Origin: Candidatus Aminicenantota bacterium
Lineage (GTDB): Bacteria; Acidobacteriota; Aminicenantia; Aminicenantales; Aminicenantaceae
Length of the DNA: 9,511 nt
Reading direction: 5' to 3'
NCBI GenBank assembly: GCA_030607635.1
Contig: JAUWJP010000044.1
Location: forward strand, 1-9,511
Part shown: positions 1 to 5,613 of the stretch, piece after piece
Layout of the letters: each line of letters begins with the position of its first letter
How positions within the stretch are numbered: the first letter of the stretch is position 1
Program-made: the position numbers and the translations under genes
Notes under the pieces: generated by a model
The model's database searches: none
What the model was told of the DNA's origin: nothing
Seen by the model: the letters and a program-made list of their open reading frames with translations, nothing else

Positions 1-2
1 AA

Positions 3-122
3 ATAATAGAGAAATATTATCCAAATATAAAACTTGAAGACATAAAGGCATGTGTTGAGTTCTCAAAAGCCATAGTTGAAGGTGAGGAGGTAATTTATTT
101 TGGTGAAACTGTTAGCCGATGA
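3..122 (+). CDS. DUF433-family antitoxin, C-terminal part only
   Basis: This is the last 39 codons of a gene that begins left of the window; the frame is open from base 3 to a TGA at 120-122. The visible peptide contains YPNIKLEDIKACVEFSKAI, which fits the end of DUF433 proteins, where a YP-x-(L/I)-x-x-x-(D/E)-I-(R/K)-A helix is typical. DUF433 proteins are small and helical and are usually encoded just upstream of a DUF5615 PIN-like protein; the pair is regarded as a probable toxin-antitoxin module in which this partner binds DNA and neutralises the toxin. Here the frame overlaps the following DUF5615 gene by 23 nt and carries that gene's ribosome binding site. The family call rests on a short peptide plus context. 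The N-terminal DNA-binding part and the promoter cannot be seen. Confidence 0.7.
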   Translation: MIEKYYPNIKLEDIKACVEFSKAIVEGEEVIYFGETVSR

Positions 123-456
123 ATGTGTCTATAAAGAAACTATAGATTTTCTCAAGAAAGAAAAAATTGACATAAAAATTGTAAAAGAGAAAGGATTGGA
201 ATCATCTTTAGATAAGAAAATCCTTGATTTTTGTAATAAAAATGATTACGTCTTCTTAACTCGGGACAAGGATTTCGGGAACATAATTAATTTTCCTCCT
301 CGATTATTTAATGGAATTATACTATTGAAAGTTTTTCCTAAGGATGTGGAATTAATTCACAATCATCTCCTTGAATTTTTAAAAACAAATCTTGCATTAA
401 AAGGAAAATTAGCTGTTGTAGATAGCTTTAAAGTAAGAATTCATAAAGGAATATAG
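100..456 (+). CDS. DUF5615 family PIN-like toxin (VapC-like)
   Basis: A protein of about 118 residues that matches the DUF5615/Mut7-C-like PIN fold. It opens with KLLADEC (acidic pair D7 E8), has a mid-protein TRDKDFG motif (residues 54-60, acidic D56 and D58), and then a GIILLKV strand. In PIN-domain nucleases the clustered acidic residues bind the metal ion used for RNA cleavage, so an RNase toxin role is inferred, not shown. The Shine-Dalgarno AGGAGG at 85-90 is 9 nt from a TTG at 100 and 12 nt from a GTG at 103. Either could be the start, and the choice changes the protein by one residue. The gene overlaps the upstream DUF433 frame by 23 nt, so translation is probably coupled. A 104-bp inverted-repeat element begins 13 bp after the stop. 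Length is normal for the family and nothing looks broken. Confidence 0.8.
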   Translation: MVKLLADECVYKETIDFLKKEKIDIKIVKEKGLESSLDKKILDFCNKNDYVFLTRDKDFGNIINFPPRLFNGIILLKVFPKDVELIHNHLLEFLKTNLALKGKLAVVDSFKVRIHKGI

Positions 457-469
457 CAAAAATAATTAG

Positions 470-573
470 AAAAGGGGACAGGCTACTTTTTCTTATTAAA
501 GGGTCCAAATTATTGAAGCTAAAAACATAGAAGAGGGATTGTTCTCTGTTAAAAAAGCAGCCTGTCCCCTTTT
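470..573. repeat. 104-bp inverted-repeat element with GGGGACAGGCT arms
   Basis: The 22-base left arm (470-491) begins AAAAGGGGACAGGCT. The right arm (552-573) is its reverse complement with a single mismatch. About 60 bp of AT-rich, non-coding sequence lies between them. RNA from either strand could fold into a long stem followed by a T-run, so the element may also terminate transcription after the upstream toxin gene. It has the size and structure of a small non-autonomous (MITE or REP-like) element. Shorter relatives of the GGGGACAGGC core occur in other gaps of this window. Confidence 0.75.
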
Positions 574-593
574 TTCCTTCCTCTTTAGTTATA

Positions 594-692
594 TTGGGCT
601 GACTTTATTACAGTATGTTATTTAATTTGGGTTGACTTTGATACATAATATTAGATTAATTAGCTTGACTTTGTTACAAATTTCAGATCGAT
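594..692. repeat. three degenerate 33-bp tandem units, possible transposon end
   Basis: Units start at 594, 627 and 660, exactly 33 bp apart. Each carries a 19-bp core of the form TTGGGTTGACTTTGWTACA, ending at 612, 645 and 678. The 14 bp between cores is AT-rich and less conserved. On the minus strand each core reads TGTAACAAAGTCAA or a close variant. This fits the 5'-TG...CA-3' tips and multiple internal transposase-binding repeats seen at ends of IS21-like and other DDE-type transposons, with the outer tip near 678. No transposase gene and no opposite end are present in the window. An operator array for a DNA-binding protein is the other reading. Confidence 0.55.
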
Positions 693-964
693 GGACAGCA
701 ATAGGGGGAAGCAATTTCTTTTTTTTCTTTATTGAAGAACTCCTCCTTCATCTTTCAGTCTCTTCCAGATTATCCGTTTTCGACCATAGTTCATTCTCAG
801 GTGATTCAAAAGGTCAGTCCAAAGCCGGCTTACTTGTCAACATGAATAGCTGAAAAATTACAGCACAATAATGAGCTGCTGGCCGAGCTCGTGAAGATTT
901 GCCGGAGCTAAGGTGATATTCAATGAGTTGATAATCCATCTTAAAGGCAAGGCAAATTACAATT
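693..964. other. non-coding stretch with no supported gene
   Basis: The plus-strand open frame here (632-853) begins inside the 33-bp repeats, contains a run of phenylalanine codons made by a T-rich tract, lacks a ribosome binding site and resembles no family I know. On the minus strand there are two short open frames (939-814, 41 codons; 836-729, 35 codons) in adjacent phases, which could be debris of a lost gene, but neither is recognisable. I see no RNA gene, strong promoter or terminator here. The stretch is best read as decayed accessory DNA between repeat elements. Confidence 0.5.
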
Positions 965-1051
965 GTTATTGCGGGCCCTGAAAGGGCGAAGCAATCTCAT
1001 AGGAATAAATAACTCATTTTTATGAGATTGCTTCGCTTCGCCCGCAATGAC
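965..1051. repeat. palindromic GCAATCTCAT element, copy 1
   Basis: The left arm (965-1000) runs from GTTATTGCGGGC to GCGAAGCAATCTCAT. The right arm (1022-1051) is the reverse complement of the same sequence, apart from six extra bases in the left arm and a T/C difference; a 21-bp AT-rich loop separates them. The same core, GTCAYTGCGR then GAAGCAATCT, reappears at 9364-9438, so this is a dispersed family. It is a small REP or MITE-like palindrome with no coding capacity. Confidence 0.75.
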
Positions 1052-1090
1052 ATAGCCTCAACCAACTTTAGGACAATTCCTATTTTTTGC

Positions 1091-1119
1091 TTGACATTAA
1101 AAGCTGATGTCTATATACT
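1091..1119 (+). promoter_or_regulatory. sigma-70-type promoter of the vapBC operon
   Basis: TTGACA at 1091-1096, a 17-bp spacer and TATACT at 1114-1119 give a near-consensus promoter. Transcription should start near 1126, leaving a leader of about 25 nt before the vapB ATG at 1152, with the ribosome binding site AAGGAGG at 1141-1147. Phd/YefM antitoxins usually repress their own promoter. I found no convincing operator palindrome between -35 and the start codon. Confidence 0.75.
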
Positions 1120-1151
1120 TAGTCATAATAAATAACCAATAAGGAGGTCAT

Positions 1152-1418
1152 ATGAAAGAAACAACTGTCAGCATTGCAGAAGGAAAAAAGGGCTTCTGCC
1201 GCCTGGTAGAAGAGGCCAATAAAAAGAAAGAAGAGACTATTGTGACTAAAAGAGGAAAGCCTGTTGCAGTGATTATTCCTTACGAGGAATATAAACGCTC
1301 TAAAAGACTAGAAGGGCATAGAAAGATTATGGAAGCGAGAACGGCTTTCTTAAAAGCGGGTATTAGGGCAGAAGAGGTTTTTAAGGAATCCAAGAAACAA
1401 TTAGAGAAGAGACGTTGA
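1152..1418 (+). CDS. vapB: Phd/YefM-family antitoxin (VapB-type partner)
   Basis: An 88-residue antitoxin. The N-terminal half (about 1-50) shows the Phd/YefM pattern: SIAEGKKGFCRLVEEA helix, then VTKRGKPVAVIIPYEEY, the strand-turn-strand used for dimerisation and DNA binding. The C-terminal half (about 55-88) is charged and helical (KIMEARTAFLKAGI...EEVFKESKKQLEKRR), the part expected to wrap around and block the toxin. The start is an ATG preceded 4 nt away by AAGGAGG. Its stop overlaps the toxin start by 4 nt (TTGA), the usual layout that keeps antitoxin made first and in excess. It would neutralise the adjacent PIN-domain toxin and probably repress the shared promoter at 1091-1119. The naming is by partner: the fold is Phd/YefM, not AbrB-like VapB. 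Confidence 0.88.
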   Translation: MKETTVSIAEGKKGFCRLVEEANKKKEETIVTKRGKPVAVIIPYEEYKRSKRLEGHRKIMEARTAFLKAGIRAEEVFKESKKQLEKRR

Positions 1419-1855
1419 AACGGATAGTCATAGATACAAGTGTAGTCCTAAAATGGTATCTAGTCGATGAAGAGTACAGCCAAAAAGCTTTGAGCATATT
1501 GGATAAATATATATCAAATGAGATAGATATTCTAGCTCCCTCGCTATTAGAATATGAGGTGATTAATGGATTAGTAATCGCCAAAAAAAGAGGAAGAATT
1601 CAAGAGAAAAAAATTCTCACGGCTATAGATGGATTTATGAGTTTAGAAATAAAGCTGATAAATCTTTCTCTCTATTATCCCAGGGTAATACACTATTCTA
1701 AGATTTATAATCGATCCGCTTATGACGCCAGTTACCTCGCTTTGGCTGATGATGAAGGTATTTCTTTGGTCACAGCAGATAAAGGACTGTATAACGTGGT
1801 CAAAAAAGACCTAAAGTGGGTAGAATCGCTGGGAGACTTTAAATTATCTGACTAA
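1415..1855 (+). CDS. vapC: PIN-domain ribonuclease toxin VapC
   Basis: A 146-residue PIN-domain protein, the usual VapC length. The four acidic positions of the metal site are all present: D7 in VIDTSVVLKWYL, E46 in SLLEYEV, D104 in YDASYLALA and D122 in TADKGLYN. VapC toxins cut specific RNAs, often initiator tRNA or the sarcin-ricin loop of 23S rRNA, when freed from antitoxin; the target here cannot be read from sequence. The start is a TTG at 1415 overlapping the antitoxin stop (TTGA). Only a weak purine-rich stretch lies upstream, so translation probably depends on coupling to vapB. The reading frame is intact, so the module could be active. It converges with trxB across a 142-bp gap containing a terminator-like palindrome. 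Confidence 0.93.
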   Translation: MKRIVIDTSVVLKWYLVDEEYSQKALSILDKYISNEIDILAPSLLEYEVINGLVIAKKRGRIQEKKILTAIDGFMSLEIKLINLSLYYPRVIHYSKIYNRSAYDASYLALADDEGISLVTADKGLYNVVKKDLKWVESLGDFKLSD

Positions 1856-1868
1856 TTAAAATCAAATT

Positions 1869-1896
1869 GTGGGTTTGATGAATTAACCCCCTACAA
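1869..1896. repeat. GGGTTTGATGAATTAACCC repeat, copy 1
   Basis: A short imperfect palindrome followed by CCTACAA. It matches the element at 6506-6557 (GGGCTTGAT...ATCAAGCCCCTACAA), where the arms are perfect. It begins 13 bp after the vapC stop and has no T-run behind it, so it is a poor intrinsic terminator and more likely a dispersed repeat. Confidence 0.55.
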
Positions 1897-1962
1897 TATG
1901 GGAAAAACAGATTGTCCCTTTTTTCTACTTTTTTCCCCTATTGAAATAGTTATGCTCTTTAG

Positions 1963-1985
1963 AAAATGGGGCCTGGCCCCATTTT
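1963..1985. terminator. bidirectional terminator-like palindrome between vapC and trxB
   Basis: Perfect 11-bp arms, AAAATGGGGCC at 1963-1973 and GGCCCCATTTT at 1975-1985, are separated by one base. A GC-rich stem core flanked by A/T runs on both sides would form a strong hairpin from either strand, 13 bp beyond the trxB stop and about 108 bp beyond the vapC stop. That position suits a shared terminator for the two converging units. The core also resembles the GGGGACAGGC repeat family, so the terminator may be a domesticated repeat. Confidence 0.65.
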
Positions 1986-1997
1986 TATTTCCCATTT

Positions 1998-2914
1998 TTA
2001 TTTGCTCAGATATTCGTCCACGGCCAGGGCGGCACCTACGCCCGTTCCTACCGCTGTTGCCATCTGTTCGGGGCAGGCATTGGTAACGTCTCCAGCAGCA
2101 AATATTCCGGGCTGAGAGGTGGACATATTCTGACTGACCTTGATTTCCCCCCATTCATCTAAACCCACAAGCTCTTTCACAAACTCGCTATTTGGATCCA
2201 TCCCGATAGAGATAAAAAGCCCGTCGAGCTTTAGCATGGAAGTCTTATTATCTTTGACATTCTTTATGGTTATGGATTCGAGCCTGTCCTCTCCTGAAAT
2301 CTCCTCGACGACAGAATCCCACAGAACTTCAGTCTTTTCGTTAGCAAAATCCTTTCCTGGAGTATCTTCACGCCACGAAATTGATCCCGGCGGTGGATGA
2401 CCTTCACTGCGCGGCAAAACTTCGTCAGGAAGAGTGCTTCTGTAAGAGCATTATCCCCTCCACCGACAACTGCTACTTCTTTATCCCTGAAGAAAGCTCC
2501 GTCACAGGTTGCACAGAAGGAAACTCCCCTTCCTGTTAGCTTCGCTTCGCCTGGGAGTCCCAGCTTGCGGTAGACCGAACCTGTAGCAATAATAACAGCC
2601 CGTGTTGGATATTCTTCCTTGACTCCTAAAACGTGCCAGAGGTCATCCTGCTTTTGAATTTTTTTGACTTCATCCGTTTCTATTTTTGCCCCAAATTTTT
2701 CGGCGTGCTTACGAAAATTATCCATCAACTGAAAGGGAACGACTCCCTCCGGAAAGCCAGGGTAATTCTCGACAAGATCGGTGAGGAGGATTTGCCCCCC
2801 GGGCATACCCTTTTCAAGAATGAGGGTGTTGAGTCTAGCCCGGCCCGTGTAAACAGCAGCGGCAAGGCCTGCCGGACCGGCTCCTATGATGACAACATCT
2901 AAAGTTTCCCTCAT
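1998..2914 (-). CDS. trxB: thioredoxin-disulfide reductase TrxB, interrupted by a one-base frameshift
   Basis: Flavoenzyme that passes electrons from NADPH through FAD and a CxxC disulfide to thioredoxin in the cytoplasm. The first segment (from the ATG at 2914) shows the FAD-binding GAGPAG (residues 11-16), the redox pair CATC (134-137), the NADPH motif GGGDNA (151-156) and HRRDQFR (174-180). The frame is then lost: after ILQERI it reads into unrelated sequence and stops near 2270. The adjacent phase continues the family sequence (FANEKTEVLWDSVVEEISG) to GIFAAGDV, the second FAD site, and a TAA at 1998. Adding one T to the minus-strand TTTT at 2349-2346 joins both parts into about 305 residues, the normal TrxB length. 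As written, the first product lacks the C-terminal FAD segment and should not function. A sequencing or assembly error and a real mutation are both possible. The ATG overlaps the trxA stop (ATGA) and has no clear ribosome site of its own, so translation is probably coupled. Confidence 0.93.
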
Positions 2915-3237
2915 AGGTGTTTAGATATGACATCTATAATCTTATCCTGGGGAAGCGCGCCTACTATCGTCTCTTTTATTTCCCCTCCCTTGAAAAGAAG
3001 GAGCGTGGGAATGCTTCTTATGCCGAACTTAGCAGAGATTTTCATGTTCTCATCAACATTGAGTTGGAAGACCTTCAACTTTCCGTTGTAATTTTGAACT
3101 AAATGCTCGAGGGTGGGAACAACCATATGACAAGGCGCGCACCAAACGGCCCAGAAATCCACAAGCACCGGAAGTTCACTTTTGAGAACTTCCTCTTCAA
3201 AAGTATCATCTGAAACACTCATGATGGCTTCTGCCAA
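2911..3237 (-). CDS. trxA: thioredoxin TrxA with CAPC active site
   Basis: A 108-residue single-domain thioredoxin, the cytoplasmic disulfide reductant for enzymes such as ribonucleotide reductase and peroxiredoxins. The fold is clear: PVLVDFWAVWCAPC with the active-site cysteines C33 and C36, the buried aspartate in VDFWA (D27), VDEN, and the cis-proline loop RSIPTLLLF (P77). The active site is CAPC rather than the common CGPC, a variant seen in some bacterial thioredoxins. The chosen start is TTG at 3237, because AGGAGG (3248-3243) lies 5 nt upstream; the ATG at codon 6 (3222) is 20 nt away. That ribosome site sits inside the last codons of glgA, and only one base separates the genes. The next gene, trxB, overlaps by 4 nt, so the reductase and its substrate are translated as a pair. 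Confidence 0.95.
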   Translation of the reverse strand: MAEAIMSVSDDTFEEEVLKSELPVLVDFWAVWCAPCHMVVPTLEHLVQNYNGKLKVFQLNVDENMKISAKFGIRSIPTLLLFKGGEIKETIVGALPQDKIIDVISKHL

Positions 3238-3238
3238 C

Positions 3239-4708
3239 TTAACCTCCTCTCTTTATCTCCAGAGCATTCTGGTAGAGTCTTGTATACTTTCTGGCTGCAG
3301 TGTCCCAGGAAAAATTCTCGCGAAGACCTGCTTTCATAATTTTCTGCCAGTGATCCGGTTTTTCATAACAGCTTAAAGCCTTCTTTATGGTAGTAAGCAA
3401 GGCCTGGGGTGAATATTCTTTAAAGACAAAGCCATTTCCCTTCAAAGTTTTGAGGCTGAAAGGTTTCACGGTTTCCCCTAAACCTCCGGTTGCTCTCACA
3501 ACCGGTACAGTACCATACCTGAAGCTGCATAACTGATTCAAACCACACGGTTCGTAAAGGGAGGGAATGAGAAAAATATCCGCACCAGCAACAACCTTAT
3601 GGGCCAAACCAGGATTCACCCCAAATTCTAATGCTATTTTCTGGGGATACTTTTTCTGGATGTTTAAAAATCGATTCTCGTATTCTTCATGTCCTTTTCC
3701 GAGAATGACAAGTCCCACATCCATCTCCATAAGCTCATCCACAGCCTCCAGCAATATATCAAAGCCCTTTTGTGAACTCATGTAAGAGACCATGCCTATC
3801 AAGGGAGTCTTGCCTGATAGGGAAAGGCCAAACTCTTTGATCAGGTCACGTTTGCATTTTTTCTTGGGTTTAAGGTCAGAGAGAGAATAATTGGCGACAA
3901 TATATGGATCTGTTTCCGGGTTCCACATTTCGTAATCTAAACCATTACGGATGCTAAAAAAGACATCTCTTCGATTATTCAATATTTTATGCAGACCAAA
4001 ACCGTGCTTCTCTGTCTGGATTTCTCTTTTGTAAGCCGAACTAACCGTGTTGATCACATCTGAGAAAATCACTCCCGCTTTAAGAAAGTTGAACCTGCCG
4101 TTAAAGGACAACTGCTTGGGATTAAAATAATTCCAGTTCAAGCCAGTTAAAGCAAGAGTTTCAGGAGGGAACTCCCCCTGATAGGCAACATTATGGAGAG
4201 TAAAAACCGTAGCGATATTTTTGAACTCGCTTTTCTTTGAATAATGCGTTCGCAGGAAAACCGGAATAAGAGCTGTGGGCCAGTTGTTGCAGTGGATAAT
4301 ATCGACATGCATTTTCGCCTTGAGTAAAAACTCAAGCACTCCACGATTGAAGAAAATAAACCTTTCATCGTTATCCAGATATTCTCCTTTGCCTGGACCA
4401 TAGATGTAGTCTCTCCAGAAATATTTGGGATTATCAATAAAGTAAATATCGTGCTTCCCCAGCTCACCCTTATAAACAGAGGCCTTGACCTTTTCTCCTC
4501 CAACAGGAACCATAAGATCTCTCATAACCAGTTCCTTGGGAAAGGATTCAACCTCAGGATTTCTGTACTTGGGCATGAAGATGGAAATCTCTATCCCCAA
4601 AGAAGAGAGATACTTGGGCAAAGTGGCGGCTACATCAGCCAGTTCGCCTGACTTAGCAAGGGGGGAGAATTCAGGCGAAACATAAATCACTCTAGGCTTA
4701 TGGCTCAT
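3239..4708 (-). CDS. glgA: glycogen/starch synthase GlgA-like (GT5), with altered conserved motifs
   Basis: A 489-residue GT-B glycosyltransferase of the GlgA family, which adds glucose from ADP-glucose to the end of alpha-1,4-glucan. Family landmarks are present in order: VIYVSPEFSPLAK at the N-terminus, TLHNVAYQG (170-178), NGLD (255-258), SSQKGFDIL (311-319), the catalytic-region EPCGLNQL (386-393) and TGGLGETV (407-414). Length is standard. Several normally conserved positions differ: KTGGL is KSGEL (19-23), HDW is NNW (141-143), SRL before xxQKG is SYM (308-310), and SRxEPCGL is SLYEPCGL (383-390). The first and third touch the sugar-nucleotide phosphate site, so donor use or activity may be changed. 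No Shine-Dalgarno precedes the ATG, but a strong promoter ends just upstream, suggesting a leaderless message. trxA begins one base after its stop. It stands where recN often follows nadK. No other glycogen gene is in the window. Confidence 0.9.
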   Translation of the reverse strand: MSHKPRVIYVSPEFSPLAKSGELADVAATLPKYLSSLGIEISIFMPKYRNPEVESFPKELVMRDLMVPVGGEKVKASVYKGELGKHDIYFIDNPKYFWRDYIYGPGKGEYLDNDERFIFFNRGVLEFLLKAKMHVDIIHCNNWPTALIPVFLRTHYSKKSEFKNIATVFTLHNVAYQGEFPPETLALTGLNWNYFNPKQLSFNGRFNFLKAGVIFSDVINTVSSAYKREIQTEKHGFGLHKILNNRRDVFFSIRNGLDYEMWNPETDPYIVANYSLSDLKPKKKCKRDLIKEFGLSLSGKTPLIGMVSYMSSQKGFDILLEAVDELMEMDVGLVILGKGHEEYENRFLNIQKKYPQKIALEFGVNPGLAHKVVAGADIFLIPSLYEPCGLNQLCSFRYGTVPVVRATGGLGETVKPFSLKTLKGNGFVFKEYSPQALLTTIKKALSCYEKPDHWQKIMKAGLRENFSWDTAARKYTRLYQNALEIKRGG

Positions 4709-4716
4709 GAAAAATA

Positions 4717-4745
4717 ATATTAATTCTCTACTCTCAAAATGTCAA
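4717..4745 (-). promoter_or_regulatory. strong promoter for glgA, likely giving a leaderless mRNA
   Basis: On the minus strand, TTGACA (4745-4740), a 17-bp spacer and TAATAT (4722-4717) almost match the sigma-70 consensus. Seven to nine bases after the -10 box falls at 4710-4708, and 4708 is the A of the glgA ATG. No AGGAGG-like site lies in the few bases between. A GGGGTCAGACC repeat sits directly upstream of the -35 box. Confidence 0.7.
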
Positions 4746-4765
4746 ATAGGTCTGACCCCATTTAT
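4745..4765. repeat. GGGGTCAGACC repeat between nadK and glgA
   Basis: The minus strand reads AAATGGGGTCAGACCTATTT, a small imperfect palindrome (GGTC-A-GACC inside AAAT/ATTT) starting at the nadK stop codon. It is related in form to the GGGGACAGGC elements at 470-573 and 9442-9466. No long T-run follows it, so strong termination of nadK transcripts here is doubtful. Confidence 0.5.
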
Positions 4766-5613
4766 CTTTCTGCCCAGCCTAACTTCTCCTGCAAAAGATC
4801 GAAGTAGTTCCTTTTAGGAGAAGAAATCAGGCGGAGTTCGAACTCGCTGCGCTTGATTTCCACCTCATCATTCTTCACCAGCGGATTTCCACGCTGTCCA
4901 TCAAGGGTGAGGTAGACTTCTTCTCCTTCAGTAAGGAGGCGAATTTTTATCATGGATGAATCTGAAATGACCATAGGCCGGAAAGATAAGGTGTGAGGGC
5001 AGATAGGAGCAATGATAATGGCTGGAATATAGGGCTGGATGATTGGACCTCCAGCAGCCAGAGAATAGGCTGTAGATCCTGTGGGAGTAGCAATAATAAG
5101 GCCATCAGATCTAAAAGTTGTAACTTCTTTCTCATTAATCCAGATCTTGCACTGAATCATCCGGGCTAATGCTCCCTTGTTTATGACTACATCATTCAGG
5201 CAATAATAGACATTATCTTTAGTTTTGATCTCAAGCATTCGCCTGGGACTCACAATCTTCTCATCTCCCCCTAAAAAAGCATCCAGGGTTAAGTGCATCT
5301 CATCGAGGGGTACTTCTGTTAAAAAGCCCAGATCCCCCATATTGATCCCCAAAACTGGAACATCCCTCTGGGCTGCCAAATGGGCAATGCTGAGCAGGGT
5401 GCCATCTCCTCCCAGGACAACCACTAATTCAACTTTCCCCGGGAGCTTCTCCCTCGGTATTCCCTCGCCTCTTTTAAGTTTTTGCGCGGCCGCTCCCTCC
5501 AAGAGACACTCTATTCCTTTCTCTTCAAAGTAATGGAGGAGCTCTGCCAAAATTTTTTCAATGCGAGGAGCATGAGGTTTTATAACAAGACCCACTCGTT
5601 TAATTTTTTTCAT
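4762..5613 (-). CDS. nadK: NAD kinase (ATP- or polyphosphate-dependent)
   Basis: A 283-residue cytoplasmic enzyme that phosphorylates NAD to NADP, the sole de novo source of NADP(H). The diagnostic motifs are intact: GGDGT at 68-72 (catalytic Asp70), INMGDLGFL at 90-98, the ND dyad at 140-141, the substrate-site block SDGLIIATPTGSTAYSLAAGG at 169-189 (written here only as its key residues D170, T177, S180, Y183), PICPHTLSFRP near 203-213, and LDGQ in the C-terminal part. Length is typical. The ATG at 5613 follows AAGGAGG (5629-5623) by 9 nt; this site lies inside the end of tlyA, which overlaps the gene by 14 nt. The tlyA-nadK pairing is common in bacteria and usually continues to recN; here the next gene is glgA instead. 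NADPH derived from its product is the electron source for trxB further down the run. Confidence 0.97.
   Translation of the reverse strand: MKKIKRVGLVIKPHAPRIEKILAELLHYFEEKGIECLLEGAAAQKLKRGEGIPREKLPGKVELVVVLGGDGTLLSIAHLAAQRDVPVLGINMGDLGFLTEVPLDEMHLTLDAFLGGDEKIVSPRRMLEIKTKDNVYYCLNDVVINKGALARMIQCKIWINEKEVTTFRSDGLIIATPTGSTAYSLAAGGPIIQPYIPAIIIAPICPHTLSFRPMVISDSSMIKIRLLTEGEEVYLTLDGQRGNPLVKNDEVEIKRSEFELRLISSPKRNYFDLLQEKLGWAER

Noticed and set aside
632..660. TTGACT with TA-rich sequence in the 33-bp repeats as promoters
   Set aside because: The core is repeated three times with no gene downstream and the -10 matches are poor; repeat structure explains it better.
632..853. Plus-strand open frame of 73 codons in the repeat-rich gap
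   Set aside because: It starts inside the 33-bp repeats, has no ribosome binding site, contains a phenylalanine run made by a T tract, and matches no known family.
729..939. Two adjacent-phase minus-strand open frames (939-814 and 836-729) that could be a frameshifted gene
   Set aside because: Both are about 40 codons or fewer, no family is recognisable, and the only support is that they abut; chance open frames are as likely.
2330..2360. Programmed -1 frameshift to make full-length TrxB
   Set aside because: The sequence at the shift does not form a standard slippery heptamer and no obvious stimulatory structure was recognised; trxB is not a known recoded gene.
4147..4503. Minus-strand open frame of 118 codons within glgA and similar long frames opposite dxs, ispA and nadK
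   Set aside because: These are alternative-frame shadows of well-supported genes and lack any family signature.
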